DNA from: Actinomycetota bacterium
GTDB lineage: Bacteria; Actinomycetota; UBA4738; CADDZG01; WHSQ01
Direction: 5' to 3'
Assembly: GCA_030448085.1 (NCBI GenBank)
Contig: JAUJNU010000003.1
Coordinates: 1 to 64,000 of the forward strand
Length of the DNA: 64,000 bases
Part shown: positions 8,224-17,035 of the stretch, piece after piece
Position numbering within the stretch: position 1 is the first letter of the stretch
Layout of the letters: every line of letters starts with the position of its first letter
The notes under the pieces: generated by a model
The model's input: only the letters and a program-made list of their open reading frames with translations
Told to the model about the DNA's origin: nothing
The model's database searches: none
Position numbers and translations under genes: made by a program

Positions 8224-9071
8224 CTACGGGAGGTGCTCGAGGCGACCCTTCAGGATGAGTCGCAGGTCCCGCCGATCTCAACTCGGCCCCGTCTGCCTTG
8301 ACCATGATGTGGGAGGGGCGGCCCATCTCGACGCCCTGCATCACCTCGAGGTCCACGGCGCCCAGCACGAACTCGTGGGAGCCCGAGGCCCGCTGCGGCC
8401 CGATCGGTGGCCGTCCTCCTCGATGCCTACAGGGGCGAAGAAGCCGCGGGACCGGAGCCGCCCGGCTCCGACGGCGGTGAAGCCGTAGACGCCCACCGGC
8501 GTCACCCGCCGCAGGGCGTCGGCCCGGGCGAGCAGCGGGCAGGGTGGCAGCGTCACGAACCGGGATCATGAGCTGCTCGAGCCCTGCGCTCGAGAACGCC
8601 GGGGTCAGACGACCCGAGCGCCCCATCTCCCTCGCCTCGAGCCCGATGTCCTCGGGCTCCAGCCCCACCGCCAGGCTATCTCGACAGGCATCTGCGGACG
8701 CCGGTCCGCGAGGTCCGGGGAGGACCCCTCCCTCTCGCGAACCAGAGCCTGTCGCCCTTCCTCGTCACGAGGGTCTCGCCGGCCTTGGAGCTGCCTGCGG
8801 GTCTCACCCTGCAGCCGGTCGGAGAGCGAGGACCCAAGAGGTCCCCAAGGTCGGGTGTCCGGCGACCCGGCAGCTCCTCACGTGGAGTGAAGATGCGCAC
8901 GTCGTAGGAGTCCCGGGTGGAGCTCGTGACGAATGTCGTCTCCGACAGGTTCAGGGTGGCCGCGATCGCTTGCATCATCCGCATCGAGATCGCCGCGTCG
9001 GGAAGACCGCGAGAGTTGCCACCCCGCAGCCCGTTTCCAGCGTTGAAGACAGAGACCATGTAGAGATCCAT
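8224..9071 (-). CDS. PhzF-family isomerase, frameshifted
   Basis: Homologous to phenazine-biosynthesis PhzF isomerases, which also include diaminopimelate-epimerase-fold proteins of unknown substrate. The ATG at 9071 gives MDLYMVSVFN, and LNLSETTFV follows with RIFTPREELPG; the glutamate in such an ELP motif is usually catalytic. Further frames give FSSAGLEQLMIPVRD, VYGFTAVGAG, FFAPVGIEED and VEMGRPSHIMVKAD, the standard C-terminal blocks. The end LRLILKGRLEHLP stops at 8224. At least four shifts are required. It starts six bases after the inferred argS stop and ends 49 bp before lysA, so it is transcribed between them. Substrate unknown. Confidence 0.8.
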
Positions 9072-9076
9072 CCGAC

Positions 9077-10704
9077 CTACATCCGCTCCGGGAGCGTTCA
9101 CGCCGAGGATGCGGAGCCCATCGGCGAGGACGCTCGCACCGCCGAACAAAGTTGCACACGTGCAGCGGTCAGCTCCGCATCTTCGGTGACCACTTTCGCA
9201 TCTCTGTAAAAGGCGCTGAAGGCCGAGGCCAGCTCGCCCAGGTAGTGAGCCGCTGGGGTGCTCTCAGGCGGGCAGCGTCGGGGATCACCTCTTCGTACTC
9301 GGCCAGCCGGCGGATGACGTCATCTCGGCCGCGTGCTCGAGCCGTTTGAGCGATGCCGAGCCATCGGCTCCAGCCCGTCTCCGCCGCCTTGCGCATGATG
9401 GAACAGATGCGAGCGTCGCGTACTTGGACGTAATAAACGGGGTTCTCCGGGGCCTGCTCCTTGGCCAGCTCGATGTCGAACTCGAGGGGCGAGTCGATAA
9501 GAGGCGCGTGAAGGTGTATCGGGCCGCGTCTGCGCCCACCTCGCCACGAGCTCGTCCAGGGGCACCAGCACGCCCGCTCGTTTCGGGGCTTTCACGGCCT
9601 CACCGCCCCGTACGAGGGTCACCACCTGGACGAGCAGCACCTCGACCTCGTCGCGGGAGTGACCCATCGCCTCGGCTCCGGCGAGGAAGCGGGCGACGGT
9701 CCGACGATGGTCACGCCCCACAGGTAGACGAGACGGTCGAAGCCACGCCCGAACTTGTCATCCAGGTAGGCGAGATCGCCGGCGAGGTAGGTGGGGCCAC
9801 CGTCCGCCGCACGAGCACCCTGTCCTTGTCATCGCCGAGGTCGCTGCTCCGGAACCACAGCGCGCCATCACTTTCGTAGACCAGCCCCTTGTTCCGCAGG
9901 CGATCGAGGGCTTCGTCGACCTTGCCGTCATCGTGCAGCACGTGCTCCGGGGACCAGACATCGAAGCGGGTCCCGAAGGCTTCGAGGAGAGCATCTTCGA
10001 GAGCATCCTCGCCATCCCCTGTTCTCGCAGCGTCCTTTCGCGTTCGCTGAGGGGCTTGAGCAGAGAGTCGCCAAGCTCACCGGCTATCTCTGCAGTAAGG
10101 TCGGTCACGTACTCGCCTTGGTATCCCTCTTCGGGCACCGCCCCCTCGCGCCCCAGGTGTTGCATGTAGCGGCCGCGCAGCGAGGGCGCGAACAGGTTGA
10201 TCTGACGGCCTGCGTCGTTGATGTAGAACTCTCGCGCCACCTCGTAACCGACAGCCTCTAAGAGGCTGGCGATCGCGTGCCCACCGCGGCGTGCCGGCCG
10301 CTCACGACGTTGATGGGCCCGGTCGGGTTGGCCGAGACGTATTCGACGTTCACGCCTCCCCGTGCCTTCACTCGATCGACCGAAGCCGGAGGAGGATCAG
10401 CGGCGCCTCACCACCTCGTGGAGCCAGACATCGGACAGGTAGAAGTTGAGGAAGCCGGGGCCCCGCCACCTCGACCCGCTCCACCAGATCGGAAGCAGGA
10501 AGGCGCTCCTTTATCGCCTCCGCCGTCTGGCGCAGGTTGCCCTTCCCGGGGAAGTGTGAGAGCGACGTTCGTAGACCAATCTCCATGCGCCTCGCTGCGG
10601 GGATGCTCGAACGGGGGTCGACCCTGACCCTCGACGACGACTCCGTCGGCCGCCGCGGCCTCGAGCGCCGCGAGCACCAGGTCGCGCAGAGAGTCTGTGA
10701 TCAC
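9077..10704 (-). CDS. argS: arginyl-tRNA synthetase, many frameshifts
   Basis: Charges tRNA-Arg; essential. GTG start at 10704 ([20 protein letters not shown]), then [82 protein letters not shown] and HAQ-type remnants, and [14 protein letters not shown] at the C-terminus. The blocks lie in all three frames and at least nine shifts are needed. At the end, removing one base from a C run turns the text into the usual family ending APERM followed by stop at 9077. A truly broken sole argS would be lethal, so this is the best evidence that indels here are errors. The span (about 542 codons) is normal. Confidence 0.85.
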
Positions 10705-10707
10705 TCC

Positions 10708-11066
10708 CTAGCAGCCGTTCGATGGTGTCGCTTCGAGGTCCTGGGGATCGAAGGGTTTGGTGAGTATGCCGCGGCCCCCAATGCGAGTCCTCCTCCATGT
10801 CCTCATCCTGAGCCTTCGCCGACAGGAAGACGACCGGGATGTCTGCCACCTCGGGATTAGCCTTCAGCTTCTCGCAGGCTCCGTAGCCATCGAGGTTCGG
10901 CATCATGATGTCCAGGATCACGAGGTCGGGGTGCTCCGCAACGCCAACTCGTAGCCTTCCTGACCGTCGTTGGCGGCCATGACCTCGTAGTCCTCGAGCT
11001 CGAGGTTCACCCGCAGGAGACGCAAGATCGAGGGGTCGTCATCGCAGATGAGATCCGTTTGGGCAC
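10708..11066 (-). CDS. single-domain response regulator, frameshifted
   Basis: A stand-alone CheY-like receiver domain of about 119 residues. The blocks in order are ICDDDPSILRLLRVNLELED (acidic pocket), HPDLVILDIMMPNLDGYG (phospho-acceptor Asp), IPVVFLSAKAQDED and ILTKPFDPQDLEA (switch lysine). Three shifts separate them, near 11050, 10940 and 10775. No output domain follows: the frame stops at 10708, four bases before argS. The GTG start at 11066 is supported by a TAGCAT box six bases upstream. A partner kinase is not adjacent. Confidence 0.8.
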
Positions 11067-11072
11067 GCCCGG

Positions 11073-11078
11073 ATGCTA
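11073..11078 (-). promoter_or_regulatory. leaderless-type -10 element of the response regulator
   Basis: TAGCAT on the minus strand, six bases before the GTG at 11066; no Shine-Dalgarno motif. Supports that start and a transcript running into argS, the phzF-like gene and lysA. Confidence 0.45.
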
Positions 11079-11086
11079 ACCGAGCG

Positions 11087-11115
11087 TTACGCCGGCTTAC
11101 CCGATGCTCTAGGGT
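11087..11115 (+). promoter_or_regulatory. putative tRNA-Arg promoter
   Basis: TTACGC (-35) and TAGGGT (-10) are separated by 17 bp, and the -10 lies 13 bp before the mature tRNA 5' end. Confidence 0.4.
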
Positions 11116-11128
11116 TGAATTCCACCTG

Positions 11129-11201
11129 GCCCCCGTAGCTCAGGGGATAGAGCACTCGCCTCCGGAGCGAGGTGCGCAGGTTCGAATTCCTGCCGGGGGC
11201 A
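11129..11201 (+). tRNA. tRNA-Arg (anticodon CCG)
   Basis: A 73-nt cloverleaf. The acceptor arm GCCCCCG pairs with CGGGGGC; the D-arm is GCTC-AGGGGATA-GAGC; the anticodon stem CTCGC/GCGAG encloses loop CTCCGGA with anticodon CCG, reading CGG; the T-arm contains TTCGAAT. The discriminator is A. CCA is not encoded. Confidence 0.97.
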
Positions 11202-11220
11202 CACAACAAGGATGCTGCCT

Positions 11221-11255
11221 TCTTTCGCAAGACAAGGCGTCCTTCAAGCGAAAGA
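11221..11255 (+). terminator. hairpin downstream of tRNA-Arg
   Basis: TCTTTCGC and GCGAAAGA form an 8-bp stem enclosing a smaller AAGG/CCTT stem, 19 bases after the tRNA end. No T-run follows, so it may be a processing or weak termination signal. The rest of 11202-11422 holds no gene that I can see. Confidence 0.35.
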
Positions 11256-11410
11256 GACGAGGGACAACGGTCGAGGCCTGACGCGAGCCAGCCGCTGACG
11301 CCTTCCCCTTTTCAAGTGTCTCTTGGAATGGGCCTCAACCAAGTGTTCGAAAGATGGATTTAGGGACCTCCTAAGGAGCACTCACGGGATCGAGATATCA
11401 CCTGCCGCCG

Positions 11411-11416
11411 TAGGAT
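11411..11416 (+). promoter_or_regulatory. leaderless-type -10 element of the LURP-one-like gene
   Basis: TAGGAT ends six bases before the ATG at 11423, which favours that start over the ATG at 11438. Confidence 0.45.
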
Positions 11417-11422
11417 TGACTC

Positions 11423-12055
11423 ATGACCTTCGCCACCATGCCCGATCTGAGCGCGCACGACCGCTTCATCCTGCGACAGCGATTTCGTTTCGTGGTCAAC
11501 GAATACGAGTTCTCGCTGCCGCTGAAGGAGGTGAGGCGCCCGGCGAACCCTTCTGCTTCGTCCGGCAGAAGCCATTCAAGTTCAAGGAAGACATCCGCCT
11601 TTATGTCGATCAATCTCGTTCCGTCGAGCTCATGCGGATCAAGGCTCGGCAGCGCTTCGACCCCAGAGCGCGGTATGACGTTGTCGCGGCAGATGGCACG
11701 AAGATCGGAGAAGTGCAGAAGGTCTTTTCGCGCCAGTCTGCTCCGTTCGACATACGCCCTTTACGATGCCGCTGGTGAAGAGCTCGCACGGGTCACGGAA
11801 AGCAACCTCGGAGTAGCGCTGATACGAAGGCTGGTCGGGTTCGTCCCGTACCTCGACAGTGTCGCCAACTGGCTGCCCATCCCTTACAACTTCGTTTTCC
11901 TGAGGAACGGCGCGGCGATCGGCCACCATCGCCGCCAGATGTGGAAGCTGATCGACGTTTACACGATCGACCTCAGCGCCGACACGGAAAAGGCCCTCGA
12001 TCGTCGCCTTGTGCTCGCGCTCGCCGTCGCCATGGACGCCCTTCAGGCTCGCTAG
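11423..12055 (+). CDS. LURP-one-related (Tubby C2/scramblase-like) protein with two compensating frameshifts
   Basis: The first 33 residues (RFRFVVNEYEFSL) and the last 105 (STYALYDAAGEELARV to the end) are in one frame. The middle reads correctly one frame over from about 11520 to 11740: FCFVRQKPFKFKEDIRLYVD, LMRIKARQRFDPRARYDVV and GTKIGEVQKVF. Joined, this matches the LURP-one/phospholipid-scramblase-like beta-barrel family as I know it from actinobacteria; function there is unsettled. Two opposite indels restore the frame, so the whole open frame is partly mistranslated. A hydrophobic patch near 150-165 (RLVGFVPYLDSVANWLPIPY) may touch membranes. No operon partner. Confidence 0.7.
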   Translation: MTFATMPDLSAHDRFILRQRFRFVVNEYEFSLPLKEVRRPANPSASSGRSHSSSRKTSAFMSINLVPSSSCGSRLGSASTPERGMTLSRQMARRSEKCRRSFRASLLRSTYALYDAAGEELARVTESNLGVALIRRLVGFVPYLDSVANWLPIPYNFVFLRNGAAIGHHRRQMWKLIDVYTIDLSADTEKALDRRLVLALAVAMDALQAR

Positions 12056-12067
12056 CTCACAAGGCGG

Positions 12068-13702
12068 GTGAGCCGTGCCTACCCGCCTTCTTTCCTGTTC
12101 GAGCCGGGCGAGCGAGTGGTGGGGGTCCGGCTAACTCCGCAAGGGATTCCGCCTGCCTTAGGCTCGCCAGGAGGAAGGGGGCTCTTGCCGATACGCCAGG
12201 TCTACCCACCGAGTGAGGCACCTGCAGTCGCAGACGAGCGGCCTCCGCCGGCGCGCCGAGAAGACTCACCACCCCCAGCCGCCCCACCGGAGAGCCCGGC
12301 CCCCAGGGTGCTCCTCGGGATCCTCGCCTGCACATACGCGGCTCTCTTCTCCTACTGGTCGGTTCGTAACTACTACGGCTTCGGGACGGCCGGCTTCGAC
12401 CTCGGGATCTTCGATCAGGGGACCTGGCTCCTCAGCCGTTTCAAGGAACCGTTCGTGACGGTGCGGGGACTCAACCTGTTCGGCGACCACACCTCGTTCA
12501 TCCTGCTGTTCCTGGTCCCCTTCTACTGGTTCTTCGACACCCCCGCGGTGCTCCTCGTGGCACAGACCACGGCCATAGGTGTGGCGGCCGTCCCCGTCTT
12601 CCTCATCGGTAAGGAGAAGCTGAAGAGCGAGTGGCTCGCTCTCCTGATGGCGACCGCCTACCTCGCGCATCCCGCAGTTCATTGGACCAACTACGAGAAC
12701 TTCCACCCGGACTCGTTCGAGATACCCCTTCTCTTCTTCGCCCTCTTCTTCATGATCAAGAGCAGATGGAGGCCCTTCCTCGTTTGCGCCGGGTTGCTGC
12801 TCCTCGTGAAGGAGGACGTCGCGCTGATGACGTTCGCCCTCGGTGTCTACGTGGCGCTGTTCCACAACCGGCGGATCGGCGTGATCACCGCGGGGGCATC
12901 GGTCGCGTGGCTGCTGGTGATCACGCAGGTGGTGCTGCCCGCGCTCAATGGGACCGGGACCCTCTACGGATCTCGCCTTCCGTTCGGTGGGCTGGGAGGA
13001 ACGATCAAGGCTTTCGTCACGCGGCCGGGCTCCCTCGCCGCACACATCGTCAGCGAGGAGCGTCCCTGGTACCTGTTGCAGCTCTTCCTCCCGGTGGCGT
13101 TCGTGAGCCTGGGCTCCCCCCTCGTCATGCTCATAGCCGCGGGCCCACTGATGCTGAACCTGCTCAGCGACTTTCCCTACCAGCAGTCGATCCACTACCA
13201 CTACTCGACCCTGATCATCCCGGTCATCGTCTTTGCCGCCATCACCGCCATCGCCAAGTTGCAAGAGCCCCGCCTGCGGACGGGAGCTGCCTCCCTCGTC
13301 ACTGCGGCCGCCCTCGTGACGGGATACGTATGGGGGCCGTCGAAGCTGTCGATGAACCCGTACCCGATCTCCGACCCCTCCAGCAATCAAACCGCCCAGG
13401 CCCTCGACGCCGTCGCCCGCATCCCCGACGATGCCTCGGTCTCGGCCCACTACGTCCTCGTCACCCACCTCAGCCACCGGGAGGAGATCTACGAGTTCCC
13501 GAACCCGTTCAAGTCGAGGAACTGGGGAGATGGACGCAACAACGGGGAGCGGCTGCCGGAGGCCGAGACGGTCGAGTACGTCATCGTGCCGGACGGTCTG
13601 AGCCCGGAGGACGATGCTGTGCTCGGCCGGGAAGTGCGGAGGGATTTCGAGACGATCTACCTGAACGAGCTATACGAGGTGCTGCGCCGGGCCCCCGAAT
13701 AG
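12068..13702 (+). CDS. DUF2079 family multi-pass membrane protein
   Basis: About 540 residues with some ten hydrophobic segments after a Pro-rich N-terminal stretch (residues 1-80), probably cytoplasmic or mis-started. The start of the core, YGFGTAGFDLGIFDQGTWL near residue 100, matches DUF2079; members resemble GT-C-fold glycosyltransferases or mannosyltransferases with lumenal loops. GDHTSFILLFLVPFYW and HPAVHWTNYENFHPDSFEIP, with several Asp/His/Glu in loops, fit a lipid-sugar-using enzyme, but no reaction is established. The C-terminal soluble part follows residue 440. The GTG start at 12068 has weak support; a later start is possible. Stand-alone. Confidence 0.75.
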   Translation: MSRAYPPSFLFEPGERVVGVRLTPQGIPPALGSPGGRGLLPIRQVYPPSEAPAVADERPPPARREDSPPPAAPPESPAPRVLLGILACTYAALFSYWSVRNYYGFGTAGFDLGIFDQGTWLLSRFKEPFVTVRGLNLFGDHTSFILLFLVPFYWFFDTPAVLLVAQTTAIGVAAVPVFLIGKEKLKSEWLALLMATAYLAHPAVHWTNYENFHPDSFEIPLLFFALFFMIKSRWRPFLVCAGLLLLVKEDVALMTFALGVYVALFHNRRIGVITAGASVAWLLVITQVVLPALNGTGTLYGSRLPFGGLGGTIKAFVTRPGSLAAHIVSEERPWYLLQLFLPVAFVSLGSPLVMLIAAGPLMLNLLSDFPYQQSIHYHYSTLIIPVIVFAAITAIAKLQEPRLRTGAASLVTAAALVTGYVWGPSKLSMNPYPISDPSSNQTAQALDAVARIPDDASVSAHYVLVTHLSHREEIYEFPNPFKSRNWGDGRNNGERLPEAETVEYVIVPDGLSPEDDAVLGREVRRDFETIYLNELYEVLRRAPE

Positions 13703-13776
13703 CGGGAGTCGTCGATCCGAGGGAGCGCCGTATCATGGGCTCTTCACCGGTGGATTCTGGAGGGGGTCCAAACAGC

Positions 13777-15027
13777 ATGAACACCCGGAGCTTCCACTTG
13801 CCGGCGACATGCCCGGCCCGTTCCGGCCGACGGTCGCGGTCCTGGCTCGTGGGTTCGGCGCTTATCGTCTCCGCCCTGGTGGTCCCGCCCCCCGCGGTGG
13901 CGGGCGCCCCCACCTGTCAAGGGCGCCCCGGCACCCTCGTCGGTTCGGCCGCGGACGACACCCTTGTCGGCACGCCTCAAGATGACGTGATCGTCGGCGC
14001 CGGAGGCAACGACAGGGTCCGCGGCAATGGGGGCAACGACCTGATCTGCGGGGGGCCGGGGAACGACTTGCTGCTCGGGGACTCGGGATCGGACGTCGTC
14101 GCGGGAGACCGGGGAGAGGACCGCCTTCAAGGCGGGGTGGACGCGGACGAGCTCCAGGGAGGCGGCGCCTACGACATCCTGTCCGGCGGCGAGGGGAACG
14201 ACGTGGTCCGGGGTCAGAAAGGATCCGATCGGATCTCGTTCATCGACTCGGCTGCCGGTGTGGAAGTCAGCTTGCGGGATGGGCTTGCGCTCGGCGAGGG
14301 CCGGGACAGGATCTACGGCGTCTCGGGGGTCGGCGGGTCGGCGTTCGCCGACGTGTTGGAGGGCGATGCGGGCGAGAACCATTTCTTCGATCGAGGGGGG
14401 AACGACATCGTCAGCGGGCGCGAGGGACGTGACGGCTTCGTCACCGGCGCGGGACGAAACTCGCTCCGGGGCGGCCGGGGACGTGACTATTTCTACTGGC
14501 GGGAGGGGGAAGAGGGCGAAGAGCATCACGCTTCCATCGCCGGAGGGCCGGGCCTCGACGCTCTCGATTACACCGAATACCCCGGCCCGGGAGGGGTGCG
14601 CGTCGACCTGCGCGGGGGCATGGCCTCCGCGCTCGGGACTCAAGAGATCGCGGGTGTCGAAGCGGTCGTGGGCAGCCCCTTCAAGGACCTCATCTCCGGG
14701 AACGAGGCCGACAACGTCCTGTATCACGGCCCCCGCGAGGCGGCGGCGGGCGACGAGATGCTCGGCTTGTTGGGCGACGACGACCTCTTCGGAGGACGTG
14801 GAGCTGACACCCTCGTCGGAGGAAGGGGACGGGACTACCTCGAGGCTCGCGGCGGCCCCGACCTGGTGAGGGGTGGCCCCGGCAGCGACAACCTGTTGGG
14901 AGGCGAGGGGCGGGACAAGCTTTACGGGCGAGGGGGCCTCGACTGGTTCAGGGGAGGGAGCGGGCTGGACGCGTGCGACGCGACGCCGAGAGAGCCGGCG
15001 AGGTCCTGCGAGGCAGGTTTGTCCTAG
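13777..15027 (+). CDS. secreted RTX calcium-binding repeat protein
   Basis: The ATG at 13777 follows AGGGGG (start chosen on this; an ATG at 13735 is in frame but lacks a signal). A Sec signal peptide with an Arg-rich N-region and hydrophobic core ends near residue 42 (PPPAVAGA). The remaining 370 residues are glycine/aspartate nonapeptide repeats such as GGNDRVRGNGGNDLICGGPG, in two blocks (about residues 55-150 and 300-405), separated by a less regular part (150-300) with VEVSLRDG and VRVDLRGG strands. RTX repeats fold into a calcium-bound beta-roll. A C-terminal cysteine pair (DACD, RSCEA) may form a disulfide. No type I secretion genes are nearby; the Sec signal suggests a different export route. 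Not an obvious toxin: no catalytic domain. Confidence 0.85.
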   Translation: MNTRSFHLPATCPARSGRRSRSWLVGSALIVSALVVPPPAVAGAPTCQGRPGTLVGSAADDTLVGTPQDDVIVGAGGNDRVRGNGGNDLICGGPGNDLLLGDSGSDVVAGDRGEDRLQGGVDADELQGGGAYDILSGGEGNDVVRGQKGSDRISFIDSAAGVEVSLRDGLALGEGRDRIYGVSGVGGSAFADVLEGDAGENHFFDRGGNDIVSGREGRDGFVTGAGRNSLRGGRGRDYFYWREGEEGEEHHASIAGGPGLDALDYTEYPGPGGVRVDLRGGMASALGTQEIAGVEAVVGSPFKDLISGNEADNVLYHGPREAAAGDEMLGLLGDDDLFGGRGADTLVGGRGRDYLEARGGPDLVRGGPGSDNLLGGEGRDKLYGRGGLDWFRGGSGLDACDATPREPARSCEAGLS

Positions 15028-16913
15028 GAGCGAGCTTTGGCGAGGACCTCCAGCATCTCTTCGCCGTAGGAATCGATCTTCGCCGGGCCGATACCGCTGA
15101 TCGAGGCGAGCTCCTCGATAGACGAGGGATCGCTCGCCGCCACCTCCTTGAGGGTCGAGTCATGCAGCACCAGGTAGGGAGGAACCTCGTCCTGCCTAGC
15201 CCTGTGCAGGCGCCAGGCTTTCAGCTGCTCGACCGGCCCGATGGCCTCGCCGGGCTCGGGCCGGGCTCTTGCGGCCGCGGCCCTCCTGCCGATGCCCAGC
15301 TCCGTGAGGAAGGGGCTCGGCTTCAGCTTCGCGTCGCTCACCCACGTGATCGTGAGGTGCGTCTTCGCCCGCGTGATCCCGACGTAGAGCAGCCTGCGCT
15401 CCTCGGCCGCGGCGGCCTCGGTCTTGGACCTCTTCGACGGCATCTCGCCCTCCTGGAGCTTGGGCAGGAAGACGGCTTGGAACTCGAGCCCCTTGGCCCG
15501 GTGGAACGTAAGCAGGTTGACCCCCCTGCCGTCGCCGTGCCCGCTGAAGCGGCCCTCCACATCCACGACGAAGTCGGCCCCGGTGCGAACACCGTCGTCG
15601 AACTCCTCGGCTAGATGCACCACCCGGGCGAGATCGGCTTGCCTGGTCAGCTCCTGATCACCCACCCCGTCCGGCGGCGTGTCCGTGTACCCGGCGCGGC
15701 GGGCGTGTTTGAGGGCCGCGGCTGCAACGTCGGTCGAGCGGCTCTGGCCGAAGGCCGATCGGATCTGCCGGAACGTCTGCCGAGCGAGGAAGGCGGCGTT
15801 CGCGAGCTGGAAGGGAACCCCGGCCGCCGCCAGCGCTTCCTCGTGGTCGTCGAGCCGAAAGTTGGTGCGGTGAAGGATCGCCATCTCCTCGTAAGGGACC
15901 CCTTCGTGGTGCAACCTCTTCACCTGCGACACGATGAACCGCATCTCGGCGGCCTCGCTCGTGAAGACCTTGAACGTCGGCTCCTGCGAGCGCTCCACCT
16001 GCGCCCGAAGAACCTTCTCGGCCCCCCCGAGACGCGGGACGAGCTTGTTCGCCACCTCGAGGATCTGCGGGACGGAGCGGTAGTTCGCCTCGAGCTTGGC
16101 CACGAGCGTGCGCTGGTAGCGCCGCGGCATGTCGAGCAGGTAGCCCGCGCTGGCCCCGGTGAACCCATAGATCGATTGATAGTCGTCCCCCACCACGCAG
16201 AGGTCGTCCCGGCCACCGAGCCACAGCCGGAGGAGGGTCTCCTGAAGGAGGTTCACGTCCTGGTACTCGTCGACGGTGAAGGCCGAGTAGCGCGACCGCA
16301 GCCTGTCGCAGGCGTCCTCGTCGGTCTCGTACATCTGGATGGCTAACTCGAGCAGGTCTTCGAAATCGATGAGCCCCCGCTCCTTCTTGCCGCGCTCGTA
16401 CCTCGTGAACACCCGCCCCATGAGGTCGGCTGGGATAGGGGGTTCGTGGTCGCCGAGAGACCCCTCGTACGCATCCGGCGTGATCCTTCGGTTGCGCGCC
16501 CACTCGACCTCGGTGGCGAGGTCCGCCGCGGGCCGGAACCTGTAGGGCTTCGGGAGGCTGTTCGCGATCTGGCGGAGGGCGAGGCCCTTAGAGGGAAGGA
16601 TCTGCGCGGGCGGGTCGGGAGAAAGGTTCCGCAACTGGGCCAAGGCGGCCGAGTGGAAGGTCGAGGCCTTGGCGCCCTGCACCCCCAAGGCCGTCAGGCG
16701 ATTCCGCATCTCACCCGCAGCCTTGTCCGTGAAGGTGACGGCCATGATCTGGTGCGGCTGGAAGGACCCAGAGGCGACCTGATTCGCGACCCTGCGGGTG
16801 ATGGTCGTCGTCTTGCCCGAGCCCGCCCCCGCCAGGATGCAAACCGGCCCCCGTACCTGCTGGACCGCCCGTGCCTGCTCGTCGTTGAGGTTGCTGAAGA
16901 TGTCTACGCTCAC
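15024..16913 (-). CDS. uvrD2: UvrD2-like superfamily 1 DNA helicase with HRDC domain
   Basis: About 629 residues. Helicase motifs in order: Q-motif NLNDEQARAV, Walker A AGAGSGKTTT, Ia VTFTDKAAGEM, II VDEYQDVN, III GDDYQSIYGFTGA, IV ANYRS, V NLLTFHRAKGLEF, VI VGITRAK. The last 75 residues (LKAWRLHRAR to the end) are an HRDC domain with a helix-hairpin-helix-like SISGIGPAKIDSYG. This layout matches mycobacterial UvrD2, a 3'-5' repair helicase, but the tetracysteine motif between helicase and HRDC in that protein is absent here. The GTG at 16913 is chosen because a TAGGGT box lies seven bases upstream; longer starts overlap the divergent lipoprotein. The stop overlaps the RTX gene stop. Confidence 0.9.
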   Translation of the reverse strand: MSVDIFSNLNDEQARAVQQVRGPVCILAGAGSGKTTTITRRVANQVASGSFQPHQIMAVTFTDKAAGEMRNRLTALGVQGAKASTFHSAALAQLRNLSPDPPAQILPSKGLALRQIANSLPKPYRFRPAADLATEVEWARNRRITPDAYEGSLGDHEPPIPADLMGRVFTRYERGKKERGLIDFEDLLELAIQMYETDEDACDRLRSRYSAFTVDEYQDVNLLQETLLRLWLGGRDDLCVVGDDYQSIYGFTGASAGYLLDMPRRYQRTLVAKLEANYRSVPQILEVANKLVPRLGGAEKVLRAQVERSQEPTFKVFTSEAAEMRFIVSQVKRLHHEGVPYEEMAILHRTNFRLDDHEEALAAAGVPFQLANAAFLARQTFRQIRSAFGQSRSTDVAAAALKHARRAGYTDTPPDGVGDQELTRQADLARVVHLAEEFDDGVRTGADFVVDVEGRFSGHGDGRGVNLLTFHRAKGLEFQAVFLPKLQEGEMPSKRSKTEAAAAEERRLLYVGITRAKTHLTITWVSDAKLKPSPFLTELGIGRRAAAARARPEPGEAIGPVEQLKAWRLHRARQDEVPPYLVLHDSTLKEVAASDPSSIEELASISGIGPAKIDSYGEEMLEVLAKARS

Positions 16914-16920
16914 CTGTCCC

Positions 16921-16926
16921 ACCCTA
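16921..16926 (-). promoter_or_regulatory. leaderless-type -10 element of uvrD2
   Basis: TAGGGT on the minus strand, seven bases before the GTG at 16913. Confidence 0.45.
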
Positions 16927-17035
16927 GCCTCGGACAGCGTCAGGAACGGGTCGCGTTCGTCTCCGCACGCCGCCGGGACCCCGGTCTGCCAAGATGAGCC
17001 GCAGCATCTCTGGCCCATCGCAAGGGACGGGACCG

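Noticed and set aside
7000..11066. Programmed ribosomal frameshifting
   Set aside because: Far too many shifts, in both directions, without slippery sites in common, in housekeeping genes that are not frameshifted in any lineage I know.
7000..11066. A decaying pseudogene island
   Set aside because: Essential genes are hit and protein blocks between indels are fully conserved with almost no stops from substitutions; decay would blur the blocks as well.
11129..11201. tRNA-Arg as an attachment site
   Set aside because: No partial tRNA copy or integrase nearby.
13900..15000. Repetitive G-rich DNA as a non-coding repeat
   Set aside because: The pattern follows nonapeptide RTX codons in one frame with a signal peptide in front.
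12631..15027. Single 798-codon gene covering the DUF2079 end and the RTX protein
   Set aside because: The first 370 codons are an out-of-frame reading of DUF2079. The RTX protein has its own Shine-Dalgarno and signal peptide at 13777.
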